From: Nonomuraea wenchangensis
Lineage (GTDB): Bacteria; Actinomycetota; Actinomycetes; Streptosporangiales; Streptosporangiaceae
Length of the DNA stretch: 64,000 bases
Direction of reading: 5' to 3'
Assembly: GCF_900111685.1 (NCBI RefSeq)
Contig: NZ_FOHX01000003.1
Location: 248,001-312,000, forward strand
Numbering within the stretch: position 1 is the first letter of the stretch; each line of letters begins with the position of its first letter. The notes under the pieces are model-generated. The model saw only the letters and a list, made by a program, of their open reading frames with translations, was not told the origin of the DNA and searched no databases. This document shows, one piece after another, positions 7,050 to 15,162 of this stretch. The translations under genes were made by a program, and so were the position numbers.

Positions 7050-8435
7050 TCAGAGGGCCGGCTCCAGGAGGCCGCCCAGTGCTCCTGCGTACGCCAGGCC
7101 GCTGGTCGCCGCGATCTCGTCGAGGGTCTGCGCGGTCCGTACGGTGGCCAGGCGCACCTCGCCGCCGTCCGCGACCGTGAAGCCGTGCACCCCCGGGTAC
7201 GGCAGGCTGTTGTACGCCCACGGCGTCGAGAAGTAGTACGCCCCGGTGTCGCGCAACACGACCACGTCGCCCTCCGCCAGCTCCGGCAGCTCCCTGGCGT
7301 GCGCGACCACGTCCCCGGCGAAGCAGCACGGCCCGGCCACGTCCTGCACCAGGAGCGGGCCGTCCTTCGGCAGCCCGTCGGCGTCGTACGCGGCCACCCG
7401 CAGCGGCCACGCCTCCGGCATGAACACCGTGCGGGTCGCGACCTGCGCGCCCGCGTGCGTGATCGCGATCCGCCGCCCGCCCGCGTCCTTGGTGTACTCG
7501 ACCAGGGCGGCGATGAAGCCGTTCTTGGCCAGGAGGGAGCGGCCGAACTCGGTGACCAGCGCGTACCGGCCGTCGAGGATCCCGGGGACGGCGGCCTGGA
7601 GCGCGGCCACGTACTCGGCGTAGGTGGGGGTGGTCTCGTCGTCGGCGAAGTTCACCGGCAGGCCGCCGCCGATGTCGAGGCTGGTGATCCGGCGCTCGCC
7701 CAGGACGGCGTTGATCTCCTCGGCCAGCGCGTACGTCTCGGCGATGCCCGCCGCGATGAGCTCCAGCGGGCAGCCCTGGGAGCCGACGTGCGCGTGCAGG
7801 CGGGTCAGCCAGGGACGCTCGGCGAAGGCGCGCACCACGCGCTCACGGTTGCCCGGGTCGCGCAGCGTCACCCCGAACTTGGACGTGGCCGTCGCCGTGC
7901 TCATCGCGCCGATGGAGCCGCTGCCCACCTGCGGGTTCACCCGCAGCCCGACGACCGACGCGGACCCGGGCCCGCGCAGCTCGTCGATGCGGCGCAGCTC
8001 GTCGAGGTTGTCGGCGTTGACCGCGACCCCGAGCGCCAGCGCCTCGGCGAGCTCCGCGCGCGTCTTGGCGGGCGAGTCGAGGACGATGTCGCCGGGCGCG
8101 AACCCGGCGTCGAGCGCGATACGCAGCTCACCCGGGCTGGCGACCTCGCAGCCCATGCCCTGCTCGGCGAGCAGCCGCAGGACCGGGATCAGGGACGCGG
8201 CCTTGGCGGCGAAGGTGTGCAGCACCCGGGGCGCGGGGGCGAACGCCTCGCGCAGGGCGGCGACCGAGTCGCGTACGGCCTCGACGTCGACGAAGCCGGC
8301 GACCGGGTGGGCCGGACCGACCGCGCCGGTCATGACCGCGTGCCGGACGACGTCGGCCACCCGGTCGGCGGTGGTGCGGGCGGGGGAGAGCGTGGGGCTG
8401 CCGTGGATCACGGTACGGGGCTCCTGGACGGACAC
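7050..8435 (-). CDS. PLP-dependent decarboxylase, fold type III (LysA-like)
   Basis: This 461-residue enzyme is related to diaminopimelate/ornithine decarboxylases. The PLP lysine lies in HTFAAKA (Lys78), the glycine loop is DIGGGLPVNF, and EFGRSL (phosphate-binding/PLP residue) and the late GPCCFAGDV motif are present. It removes a carboxylate from an amino-acid-like substrate. It is probably not the housekeeping lysA because it stands beside a PucR regulator rather than threonine/homoserine genes; the substrate is open. GTG 8433-8435 has no strong ribosome binding site. The intergenic region toward the PucR gene holds repeated TTTTGGYC-type motifs. Confidence 0.8.
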   Translation of the reverse strand: MSVQEPRTVIHGSPTLSPARTTADRVADVVRHAVMTGAVGPAHPVAGFVDVEAVRDSVAALREAFAPAPRVLHTFAAKAASLIPVLRLLAEQGMGCEVASPGELRIALDAGFAPGDIVLDSPAKTRAELAEALALGVAVNADNLDELRRIDELRGPGSASVVGLRVNPQVGSGSIGAMSTATATSKFGVTLRDPGNRERVVRAFAERPWLTRLHAHVGSQGCPLELIAAGIAETYALAEEINAVLGERRITSLDIGGGLPVNFADDETTPTYAEYVAALQAAVPGILDGRYALVTEFGRSLLAKNGFIAALVEYTKDAGGRRIAITHAGAQVATRTVFMPEAWPLRVAAYDADGLPKDGPLLVQDVAGPCCFAGDVVAHARELPELAEGDVVVLRDTGAYYFSTPWAYNSLPYPGVHGFTVADGGEVRLATVRTAQTLDEIAATSGLAYAGALGGLLEPAL

Positions 8436-8460
8436 GGGGGGTGCGTGGCTTTCGGACTGG

Positions 8461-8548
8461 GACCAAAACAGATTCGGGCATACGGAGCCCGATCGTCTTC
8501 GTCCGCCCGGCCAAAGGTCACGACCGGCTCTGTCCGTACGGCCAAAAG
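8461..8548. promoter_or_regulatory. three TTTGGYC-type repeats upstream of the decarboxylase
   Basis: On the minus strand, TGTTTTGGTC (8461-8470), TGACCTTTGGCC (8509-8520) and CTTTTGGCC (8540-8548) recur upstream of the decarboxylase. They are candidate binding sites, most simply for the adjacent PucR protein; this is an inference. Confidence 0.35.
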
Positions 8549-8551
8549 AGG

Positions 8552-10477
8552 TCAGCGCGGCGGGCGGGTCGCCAGACGGACCGCGAGGGTGAGCATGAGC
8601 CGGACATCGGGGTCGTCCAGGTCCACGCCGTACCGGTCGCGGACGCGGCGCAGCCGGTAGCGCAGGGTGTTGGGGTGCAGGACCAGCCGCTTGGCCGCCC
8701 GGCCGACGTCGCAGGAGGCGTCCAGGTACGCGGCGAGCGATCGGACCAACTCACCGCCCGCCGCGAGATCGGCCCGCACCAGGTCGTACACGGGGCCGCT
8801 ACCCCGCTCCCAGACCGGACGCACCGCGTCCAGCACCCGCTGAACATCCAGGGCAGCACCCAACTCGCCGGCCGACGCATACCGACGCGGCCCCCGCCCC
8901 TCACCAGCCGCCCACCCCTCACCGGCAGCCCGCCGATCGTCGGCAGTCCCTCCGCCACCGGCTGGCCCGACTCCGGCCGCCGGCTCCTGCGCGACGCTCG
9001 CCGCCCGCTCGCGCAGCACCCGGACGACCAGCTCGGCGTCGGCGCGGGAGTCGGCGGCGCGCAGCGGGGACGGCACGACCGGCCCCGCCCCCACCCACAC
9101 CGGCCCCGCACCCTGGGCCGCGCCTCCCAGCGAAGCGGCCAGGGTGTCCAGCTCCCGGGCCAGGGCCAGCACGTCCCGCTCGGCACCCCGCCGCACCGGC
9201 ACCAACGCCATCACCCGCCCGCCATCCCGCAGCACCCGAATTCCGGCCCGGTAGGAGACCGCCTGCACGGCCAACAGCCCCATCGTCCGCTCCACCACTG
9301 CCTCCCGCTGCCCATCAGCTGTGGCGGACGTGGCCGCTGGGGTGACGGCGGCCGACGAGGCGGCAACCGTGGCAGCCGACGGCGCGGCGGACGCGGCAGC
9401 CGGCGGTGCAGGGGGCGGGGTGATGGAGACGGGGGGTGCGGGGGTGGGGGGATGGGCCAGGTCGGTGGGGTCGGCGATCACGACCGCGCAGGGCTGGTCC
9501 GGGGCGAGGCCGAGGGTCCAGGCGTGGGTGCTCATGTCCCCGCGGCCCGCCAGCAGGGCGCGCAGCGCGTGCTCCTCGCGCCGCCGCGCGCCGCTCTCCC
9601 GCAGCCGGTGCTGCACCAGGTACGGCACCGCCACCTCGGCCGCCCGCCGCAGCGCCCGCGCCGCGCCTTCGGTGAACGGGCCGCCGGCGTCGGCGGCGGC
9701 CCAGATGGAGCCGAGCATCTCCCGCCCGCTGCGGATGGCGATGATGAGCCGTTCCGGGCTGGAGCCGTCGGCGGGCCGGTGGATCACCTCGTCGGAGGAC
9801 CACAACGTACGCAGCAGCCCGCTGCGCCGCAGCTCCTCCACCCGCCAGTCGGGCACCCGGCCGCCGAGGATGGTGGAGCGGCGCAGCTCGTCGGCCTCGG
9901 GCCCGATGGCGGAGTAGGCCAGCACCCGGAACGCGGTGTCCTCGATGGTGATCGACCCGCCGGTGAACTCGGCCACCGCCGACGCCAGCGCCGCCAGCCC
10001 GCCGCCGGCCGTGACGTCGGCCATCCGGTCCCCGCGCCCGGCTCCGGCGTAGGCGGCGGCCGAGCGCACCAGGGTGGCCACGTCGTCCCAGTCGGCCCAG
10101 GCGGCGCGGGCGAGCAGCGCGACCCCGGCACGTTCCGCGACCGCGACCGCCCCCGCCTCAGCCCCCGTCCCTGGACCCGGCTCAGCCTGTACGTCTTCGG
10201 GGGCCGGGTCGAGGCTGGGGTCGTCGCGCAGCACGACGGCGACGGCGCCGCGTCCGGCGGCCTCGCGGATGAAGTCGTTCACCGACGGCAGCACCCCCAC
10301 CGCCAGGACGATCCGCCCCTCGTACGAGCGGGCCGCCCCCTCCTCACCGATGATCATCCCGGTGATGGCCACGTCCTGCCCGGAGGGCGCGAGCAGCAGC
10401 CGCAGGATGCCGCCCTCGTCGAAGGCGAGCAGCTCGCGCAGGGTGAGTCCGGTGTCGCGGGTGGCGCGGGCGGTCAT
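8552..10477 (-). CDS. PucR-family transcriptional regulator
   Basis: This 641-residue regulator has an N-terminal PucR-like sensory domain (LTLRELLAFDEGGILRLLLAP... VLPSVNDFIREAAGRGAVAVVL), a middle GGDEF-like/CdaR region and a C-terminal PucR HTH (LVRSLAAYLDASCDVGRAAKRLVLHPNTLRYRLRRVRDRYGVDLDDPDVRLML). An Ala/Pro-rich linker occupies roughly residues 355-400 (TPAPPVSITPPPAPPAAASAAPSAA) and a Gly-rich insert precedes the HTH. ATG 10475-10477 is chosen because TATGCT ends 7 nt upstream (leaderless); an ATG 12 nt earlier is in frame. It likely controls the decarboxylase downstream, 116 nt away. Confidence 0.85.
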   Translation of the reverse strand: MTARATRDTGLTLRELLAFDEGGILRLLLAPSGQDVAITGMIIGEEGAARSYEGRIVLAVGVLPSVNDFIREAAGRGAVAVVLRDDPSLDPAPEDVQAEPGPGTGAEAGAVAVAERAGVALLARAAWADWDDVATLVRSAAAYAGAGRGDRMADVTAGGGLAALASAVAEFTGGSITIEDTAFRVLAYSAIGPEADELRRSTILGGRVPDWRVEELRRSGLLRTLWSSDEVIHRPADGSSPERLIIAIRSGREMLGSIWAAADAGGPFTEGAARALRRAAEVAVPYLVQHRLRESGARRREEHALRALLAGRGDMSTHAWTLGLAPDQPCAVVIADPTDLAHPPTPAPPVSITPPPAPPAAASAAPSAATVAASSAAVTPAATSATADGQREAVVERTMGLLAVQAVSYRAGIRVLRDGGRVMALVPVRRGAERDVLALARELDTLAASLGGAAQGAGPVWVGAGPVVPSPLRAADSRADAELVVRVLRERAASVAQEPAAGVGPAGGGGTADDRRAAGEGWAAGEGRGPRRYASAGELGAALDVQRVLDAVRPVWERGSGPVYDLVRADLAAGGELVRSLAAYLDASCDVGRAAKRLVLHPNTLRYRLRRVRDRYGVDLDDPDVRLMLTLAVRLATRPPR

Positions 10478-10522
10478 GCGGGGGAGCATACGGAAGCGGC
10501 CTGACCTCGCAGAACCCGGGGC

Positions 10523-10990
10523 TCACAGAGCGGCGCGGGCGGGGACCAGGCGGGCGCCGAGGGCGCGGGCGCCGATCACCAGGGCCGCGGCGGCGAGGAC
10601 GATGTCCTTGAAGATGTACTGCGCCTCCAGCGTGGGCGCGCCGGGGAACAGATCGGTGAAGAACAGCGCGTACGGTGCGAAGAACCCGGCCAGCGCACCG
10701 GCCATCACCACCAGCCCGGTCTTCAGCAGCCGGCCCGTCACCAGCGTGAGGCCGATGAAGACCTCCAGTCCGGCGATCACGGCCTGCGCGGCGTACCCCG
10801 ACAGCAGGCCCATGGACAGCCTCTCCAGCGTGGCCACCGACAGCGCCTCCGCCGGACTCACCCCCGGGAAGAACTTGAGCGTCCCGAAGGCCACGAAGAC
10901 CAGCCCGAGGCTGATCCGCAGGATGTCGATGCTGTGCCGGCTCAGCCAGGCGGCCAGTTTGGAGATCATGGTCTCGATGGCGGCGGTCAT
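10523..10990 (-). CDS. DoxX/YkgB-like membrane protein
   Basis: This 155-residue integral membrane protein has about four helices (ILRISLGLVFVAFGTLKFF, YAAQAVIAGLEVFIGLTLVTG, TGLVVMAGALAGFFAPYALFF, FKDIVLAAAALVIGARAL). The FGTLKFFPG and FKDIVL motifs are characteristic of the DoxX/DUF417 group. Members are linked to redox stress, but the reaction is unknown. ATG 10988-10990 has an AGGGAGCG ribosome binding site; the frame extends upstream to 11059 without such a site. Confidence 0.75.
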   Translation of the reverse strand: MTAAIETMISKLAAWLSRHSIDILRISLGLVFVAFGTLKFFPGVSPAEALSVATLERLSMGLLSGYAAQAVIAGLEVFIGLTLVTGRLLKTGLVVMAGALAGFFAPYALFFTDLFPGAPTLEAQYIFKDIVLAAAALVIGARALGARLVPARAAL

Positions 10991-11119
10991 GTCGCGCTCC
11001 CTGTCGAAGAAGTCGTTTCCGTCGTGCTCAAGACTCCTGAATCGGGAGGCGCCGGACATCCGGCCTCGGGCGGCACTCGTGCTACGCCACCGCGGGTACG
11101 GCGGGGTCAGGGTCTACCG

Positions 11120-11134
11120 CCCTGGTCCTCAGGG
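11120..11134. promoter_or_regulatory. inverted repeat upstream of the DoxX-like gene
   Basis: CCCTG-GTCCT-CAGGG forms a 5-bp inverted repeat in the 212-nt region between the DoxX-like start and the rhomboid stop. More CCCT/AGGG units flank it (GGTCTACCGCCCT before, GTCCGCCCTAGGGGAC after). This looks like a composite regulator site or promoter for the DoxX-like gene; no gene is seen in the gap. Confidence 0.35.
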
Positions 11135-11202
11135 GTCCGCCCTAGGGGACGGCCGCTCACCACGTCGGGCACCCGGGCGCGTACTCCGCCGGGCGTACGC
11201 GC

Positions 11203-11868
11203 TCAGAGCCCGAGGTCGTCCAGTTCCTTGTGGAGGGACGAACGCGAGCCGCCGGATGCGGGCGAGGCGGCGGGCTTGGAGGCGGCGGGCCTGCGGTCGC
11301 GGAAGATCCAGCCACCCAGCGTGCCGGCCAGGAACCCGAACAGGTGCGCCTGCCAGCCGATCCCCTCCTGCGGCAGCAGCCCGGCGAACTGGTAGGCGAA
11401 GGACAGCGCCATGACCACGCCGATCACGATGTCGATCAGGTGCCGGTCGAAGACGCCGCGCACCAGGACGTACCCGAAATATCCGAAGACGACGCCGCTC
11501 GCCCCTGCCCCGACGGCGTCCGGGTCCGCGGTGAACCACTCACCGAGCCCGCTGACCAGGACGATGAGCGCCGTCACGCTGAAGAACTTGGCCACGCCCC
11601 GGTAGGCGGCGAGGAAGCCGAAGACGAACAGCGGCCCCGAGTTGGCCTCGATGTGTTCCCAGCTCCAGTGCAGGAACGCCGAGGAGATGATGCCCGGCAG
11701 CGTCTCCGGGTGCCACGCCTGCACGCCGTACTCGCGGCTGAGCGCGTAGCCGGACAGCCAGTTGGGGATCTGCAGGACCCAGATGACGGCCAGGAACCCG
11801 ACCATCACCCATAACGCCTTGCGGGCCTCCGCGATCATGATTTCGGCCGTCTGGCCCCTGGACTCCAT
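11203..11868 (-). CDS. rhomboid-family intramembrane serine protease
   Basis: This 221-residue protein cleaves other membrane proteins within the bilayer. The catalytic serine is in GAGASGVVFGYFGY (Ser124) and the catalytic histidine in GWQAHLFGFLAGTLGGW (His175). HWSWEHIEANS (67-77) supplies the usual oxyanion histidine and asparagine. About six helices are visible, with a soluble Ala/Ser/Pro tail. ATG 11866-11868 has a GGGGAG site; ATG 11890-11892 would add eight residues. It starts about 43 nt after the Mg2+ ATPase stop on the same strand, so the two are probably cotranscribed. Confidence 0.85.
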   Translation of the reverse strand: MESRGQTAEIMIAEARKALWVMVGFLAVIWVLQIPNWLSGYALSREYGVQAWHPETLPGIISSAFLHWSWEHIEANSGPLFVFGFLAAYRGVAKFFSVTALIVLVSGLGEWFTADPDAVGAGASGVVFGYFGYVLVRGVFDRHLIDIVIGVVMALSFAYQFAGLLPQEGIGWQAHLFGFLAGTLGGWIFRDRRPAASKPAASPASGGSRSSLHKELDDLGL

Positions 11869-11911
11869 CGGTCTGCTCCCCTGGTCGATCATGTGCCGGG
11901 CGGACCAAGTA

Positions 11912-14524
11912 TCACGCCTTGCGTCTCGTACGGGTAGTGAGCGCCACCAGCACCCCGGCGTACAGGACCAGCACCAGCAGCAGCCACAGCAGGCTCGTGA
12001 CGGGCAGCGCGACCAGCCCCAGCACCGGCGCGAGCGGCGAGAGCGGCAGCAGCAGGCCGGCCGCCGCGAGCGCGCCCGTGGCCAGGCCGAGCGGGCGCGA
12101 CACCCGCGCGACGGGGCGCAGGAGCAGCATGATGGCGGCCTGGGTGAGCACGTTCTCGACCAGCCAGCCGGTGTGGAAGGCCGACTCGTCCAGCACGCCG
12201 TGGACGCGGGTCAGCACCGCGAACGTGACCAGGTCGACGCCCGCGTTCACCAGGCCGAACCCCGCGATGAAGCGGAGCACGGCCTGCCGCCGCAGCCGGA
12301 ACGGGCGGCGCAGCACGGCCGGGCCTGGCCGCTCGAAGGCGAGGGCGAGCTGGGCGGCGTCGAAGCAGAGGTTCTGGGCGAGCACCTGGACGGGCAGCAT
12401 CGGCAGGAACGGCAGCGCCAGCCCGGCGACCAGCATGGCGATCACGTTGCCCAGGTTCGAGGACAGGGCGATGCGCAGGTAGGTGACGATGTTGCCGCTG
12501 CTGCGCCGGCCCACGACGACCGCCTGGCCGATGGCGGAAAGGTCCTTGCCGGCCAGCACGACGTCGGCGGCCTCGCGGGTGACGTCCACGGCGGAGCGCG
12601 GGCAGATGCCGACGTCGGCGGCGCGCATGGCGGGCAGGTCGTTGACGCCGTCGCCGAGGAAGCCGACGGTGTGCCCGGCGGCGCGCAGCGCGCGTACCAC
12701 GCGGGCCTTCTGCTCCGGTGTGCAGCGGGCGATCACCGTGGCCCGTTCGGCCCCGGCGGCGGTGAGGCCGGCCGCGTCGGCCACCTCGCCCGCCTCCAGG
12801 CCCAGCTCGCGGCAGATCCTGGCCGCCGTGCCCGGATGGTCGCCGGTCAGGATCTTGACCTTGACGCCACGGCGGGCCAGCAGCGCGAGGGCGGCCGCGG
12901 CGTCCGGGGAGGGCTCGTCGGCCAGGGTGACGAAGCCGACGAGGGTGAGGCCGCGCTCTCCGGCCTCGTCCAGGCGGGGCTGGGGGGACGCGGTCCCACG
13001 GGCCACGGCCTCCTGGGCGAACGCGGTCCGGTGGGCCACGGCCTCCTGCGCGGACGCGGGCCCGCGGGCCACGGCCAGCACGCGCGCGCCGGACCGCGCC
13101 AGGGCGGCGGCGGTGGCGGCGGCGCGCCGCCGCTCGCGCTCGCTCGTCGCGCACCGCTCCAGCACCGCCTCGACGGCGCCCTTGACGACCACGACGACGT
13201 CGTCGCCGTCGCGTACGAGCGCGCGGGAGACCCGGGTCAGCGGATCGAACGGCACCGCGTCCAGTCCCTCGACCTCGCCCAGCTGCTCGGGGGCGCCGGC
13301 GAGGATGGCCTCGTCGAGCGGGTCGGGGGCGGGCGGGTCGGCGAGGTGCAGCGTCACCAGGCCGTTGACGGCCGCCCAGCGCAGCGGCTCGGGGTCGGGC
13401 CGCCCGCCGGGGCCGACGGACCCGCTCAGCACCGGGCGGTCGCGGGTGAGCGTGCCGGTCTTGTCCATGCACAGGACGTCGATCGCGCCCATGTCGGGCA
13501 GCGCGGACAGCCGTTTGACGATCACGCCGCGCCGCGCCAGCAGCGCCGACCCCCTGGCCAGCACGGTGGTCACCACGACGGGCAACATCTCGGGCGTCAG
13601 CCCGACCGCCACGGCCACCGCGAACGGCAGCGCCTCCAGCCCCTTGCCGCGCAGCACCGCGTTGGCGACCAGGGCGACCGGCGGGATGACCAGCATGCCC
13701 CGGACCAGGACCCAGGAGAGCCCGTACACGGACCGGTCGAAGGCCGACGTCCGCCGCCCGGCCCGGCCTCGCGGTAACCGCGCGCCCGCACGCCGGGAAA
13801 GCCGCACTCCGGGCCCCGCCCGCCGGGAAAGCCGCGCACCGGGCGGGGGGACGGCGTAGGCGCCGGCGAAGCGGGTGGCCGCTCCCGTCGCGGTCACCAC
13901 GGCGAGCGCGCTCCCCGAGGCCACGCTGCTGCCCTGCCACAGCAGGTGCTCGTCGCCCTCCGGCAGGTCGAGCGCCCGCTTGGCCACCGGCGCGGACTCC
14001 CCGGTGAGCTGTGCCTGGTGCACGGTCAGGCCGTTGGCCCGCAGCAGCCGCGCGTCGGCGGGCACCAGGTCCCCTGGGCCCAGCTTGATCACGTCTCCGG
14101 GCACGAGCTGGTCGGCCGGGATCTCCCGCTCCTCCGGCTCGGCGTCCTTCGTGGCGCGCCGCCGTACGGTCGTCGTGGTGGCGACCAGCTTGCGCAGCGC
14201 GGCCGTCGAGCGGTCGGCGCGATGTTCGCCGTTGGAGCGCAGCAGGCAGCTCACCAGGACGAGGACGACGATGACGCCCGCCGTCGCCCAGGACGCGATG
14301 AGCGCGCTGACCAGCCCCAGCCCCAGCAGCACCAGCGTGAACGGGTCGCGCAGGCTGCGGAGCAGCCGGCGCGGCCAGGTGGGCGGCAGCCGGGACGGGA
14401 CGACGTTCTCGCCGTGGTCGAGCAGCCGGGCCTCGGCGTCGGCGGTGACGAGACCGCGCGGACCGCTCTCCAGCCGCCGCAGGACCCGGAGCGGGGTGTC
14501 GGCAGTCTCAGGCGCCCAGACCAC
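11912..14524 (-). CDS. mgtA: MgtA-like Mg2+-importing P-type ATPase
   Basis: This 870-residue P3B-type ATPase should import Mg2+ (possibly Ni2+/Co2+) at the expense of ATP. TGES lies at 174-177 and the phosphorylation site DKTGTLT at Asp354. The M4 sequence AVAVAVGLTPEMLPVVVTTVLARG and IVKRLSALPDMGAIDVLCMDKTGT match MgtA closely. TGDHPGTA and GFLGDGVNDLPAMRAADVGI complete the ATP/hinge motifs, and a six-helix C-terminus follows. A proline/arginine-rich insert (226-256) with a 10-residue repeat sits just before M3. GTG 14522-14524 overlaps the ArsR gene by 17 nt, so translation is likely coupled. Confidence 0.9.
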   Translation of the reverse strand: MVWAPETADTPLRVLRRLESGPRGLVTADAEARLLDHGENVVPSRLPPTWPRRLLRSLRDPFTLVLLGLGLVSALIASWATAGVIVVLVLVSCLLRSNGEHRADRSTAALRKLVATTTTVRRRATKDAEPEEREIPADQLVPGDVIKLGPGDLVPADARLLRANGLTVHQAQLTGESAPVAKRALDLPEGDEHLLWQGSSVASGSALAVVTATGAATRFAGAYAVPPPGARLSRRAGPGVRLSRRAGARLPRGRAGRRTSAFDRSVYGLSWVLVRGMLVIPPVALVANAVLRGKGLEALPFAVAVAVGLTPEMLPVVVTTVLARGSALLARRGVIVKRLSALPDMGAIDVLCMDKTGTLTRDRPVLSGSVGPGGRPDPEPLRWAAVNGLVTLHLADPPAPDPLDEAILAGAPEQLGEVEGLDAVPFDPLTRVSRALVRDGDDVVVVVKGAVEAVLERCATSERERRRAAATAAALARSGARVLAVARGPASAQEAVAHRTAFAQEAVARGTASPQPRLDEAGERGLTLVGFVTLADEPSPDAAAALALLARRGVKVKILTGDHPGTAARICRELGLEAGEVADAAGLTAAGAERATVIARCTPEQKARVVRALRAAGHTVGFLGDGVNDLPAMRAADVGICPRSAVDVTREAADVVLAGKDLSAIGQAVVVGRRSSGNIVTYLRIALSSNLGNVIAMLVAGLALPFLPMLPVQVLAQNLCFDAAQLALAFERPGPAVLRRPFRLRRQAVLRFIAGFGLVNAGVDLVTFAVLTRVHGVLDESAFHTGWLVENVLTQAAIMLLLRPVARVSRPLGLATGALAAAGLLLPLSPLAPVLGLVALPVTSLLWLLLVLVLYAGVLVALTTRTRRKA
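13764..13850 (-). repeat. 30-nt tandem repeat within mgtA
   Basis: The unit CGCCGGGAAAGCCGC recurs at 13791-13805 and 13821-13835, 30 nt apart. It encodes the RLSRRAG decapeptide repeat in the insert of the ATPase. The reading frame is kept. Confidence 0.6.
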
Positions 14525-14852
14525 GGGCGCGCTCCCCGGGGCCCCGCCGCTCGGCGAGCCGGCCGACCAGGCCCTGCACCGTGGTCACGATGTCCTGGTC
14601 GTCGATGAGGTAGACCACCCTGCGGCCCTCGCGCCGCGACCGGACGAGGCCCGCCAGCTTGAGCTTGGCCAGGTGCTGGCTGACCGCGGGCAGCGCGCCA
14701 CCCACCCGTTCGGCCAGCCCGGACACATCGCACTCGCCCTGCGCCAGCGCCCACACGATGTGCAGCCGGGACGGCGAGGACAGCAGCCCGAACACGGCCG
14801 CCGCCTGGTCGAGCACGTCGGCCGGCGGGTCGGGCCTCTCATTGGCCGACAT
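14508..14852 (-). CDS. ArsR/SmtB-family repressor
   Basis: This 114-residue winged-helix regulator has the pattern DQAAAVFGLLSSPSRLHIVWALAQGECDVSGLAERVGGALPAVSQHLAKLKLAGLVRSRREGRRVVYLIDDQDI. Helix-turn-helix is at about residues 43-68 and the wing at RREGRRVVYLI. Of the usual metal-binding cysteines only the one in GECDVSGL is present, so the inducing ion cannot be told. It sits between a STAS gene and the Mg2+ ATPase, with overlaps at both ends, and probably represses this unit. Confidence 0.85.
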   Translation of the reverse strand: MSANERPDPPADVLDQAAAVFGLLSSPSRLHIVWALAQGECDVSGLAERVGGALPAVSQHLAKLKLAGLVRSRREGRRVVYLIDDQDIVTTVQGLVGRLAERRGPGERARGLGA

Positions 14853-15162
14853 CTTCCCCCTTGTCGTCCGTGAGGCCCTCGACGGTGGTGAGCTCGGCGA
14901 GCCCCGAGATCGTCAGAACGGGTTCGATCAGCGGGTTGGCGACCAGCCGGATGCGTTCGACGTGGGAGAACAGCACGGTCAGGCCCGCGCTGTCGAGATA
15001 TTCGACCGCGCTCAGGTCGACCAGCACCGTGCCGCCGCCGTCGGCGCCCGCCAGCGCCTCCTCCAGCGCGCCGGCGTTGCTCATGTCGATCTCGCCCACG
15101 CAGGCGAGGACCAGGGTGCCGTCCGGCCGCTGCGAGGCGACCACGGTGAGAGGTGCGGTCAT
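14839..15162 (-). CDS. STAS-domain anti-sigma factor antagonist
   Basis: This 107-residue single-domain STAS protein begins MTAPLTVVASQRPDGTLVLACVGEIDMSNAGALEEAL and contains VLVDLSAVEYLDSAGLTVLFSHVE, where Ser of DSAGL is the phosphoacceptor position. In partner switching it would bind an anti-sigma kinase when dephosphorylated by a PP2C enzyme. Both opposing activities are present in the 1,388-residue protein encoded directly upstream, whose stop overlaps this ATG (ATGA). Its own stop overlaps the ArsR gene by 14 nt. Confidence 0.9.
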   Translation of the reverse strand: MTAPLTVVASQRPDGTLVLACVGEIDMSNAGALEEALAGADGGGTVLVDLSAVEYLDSAGLTVLFSHVERIRLVANPLIEPVLTISGLAELTTVEGLTDDKGEDVGQ

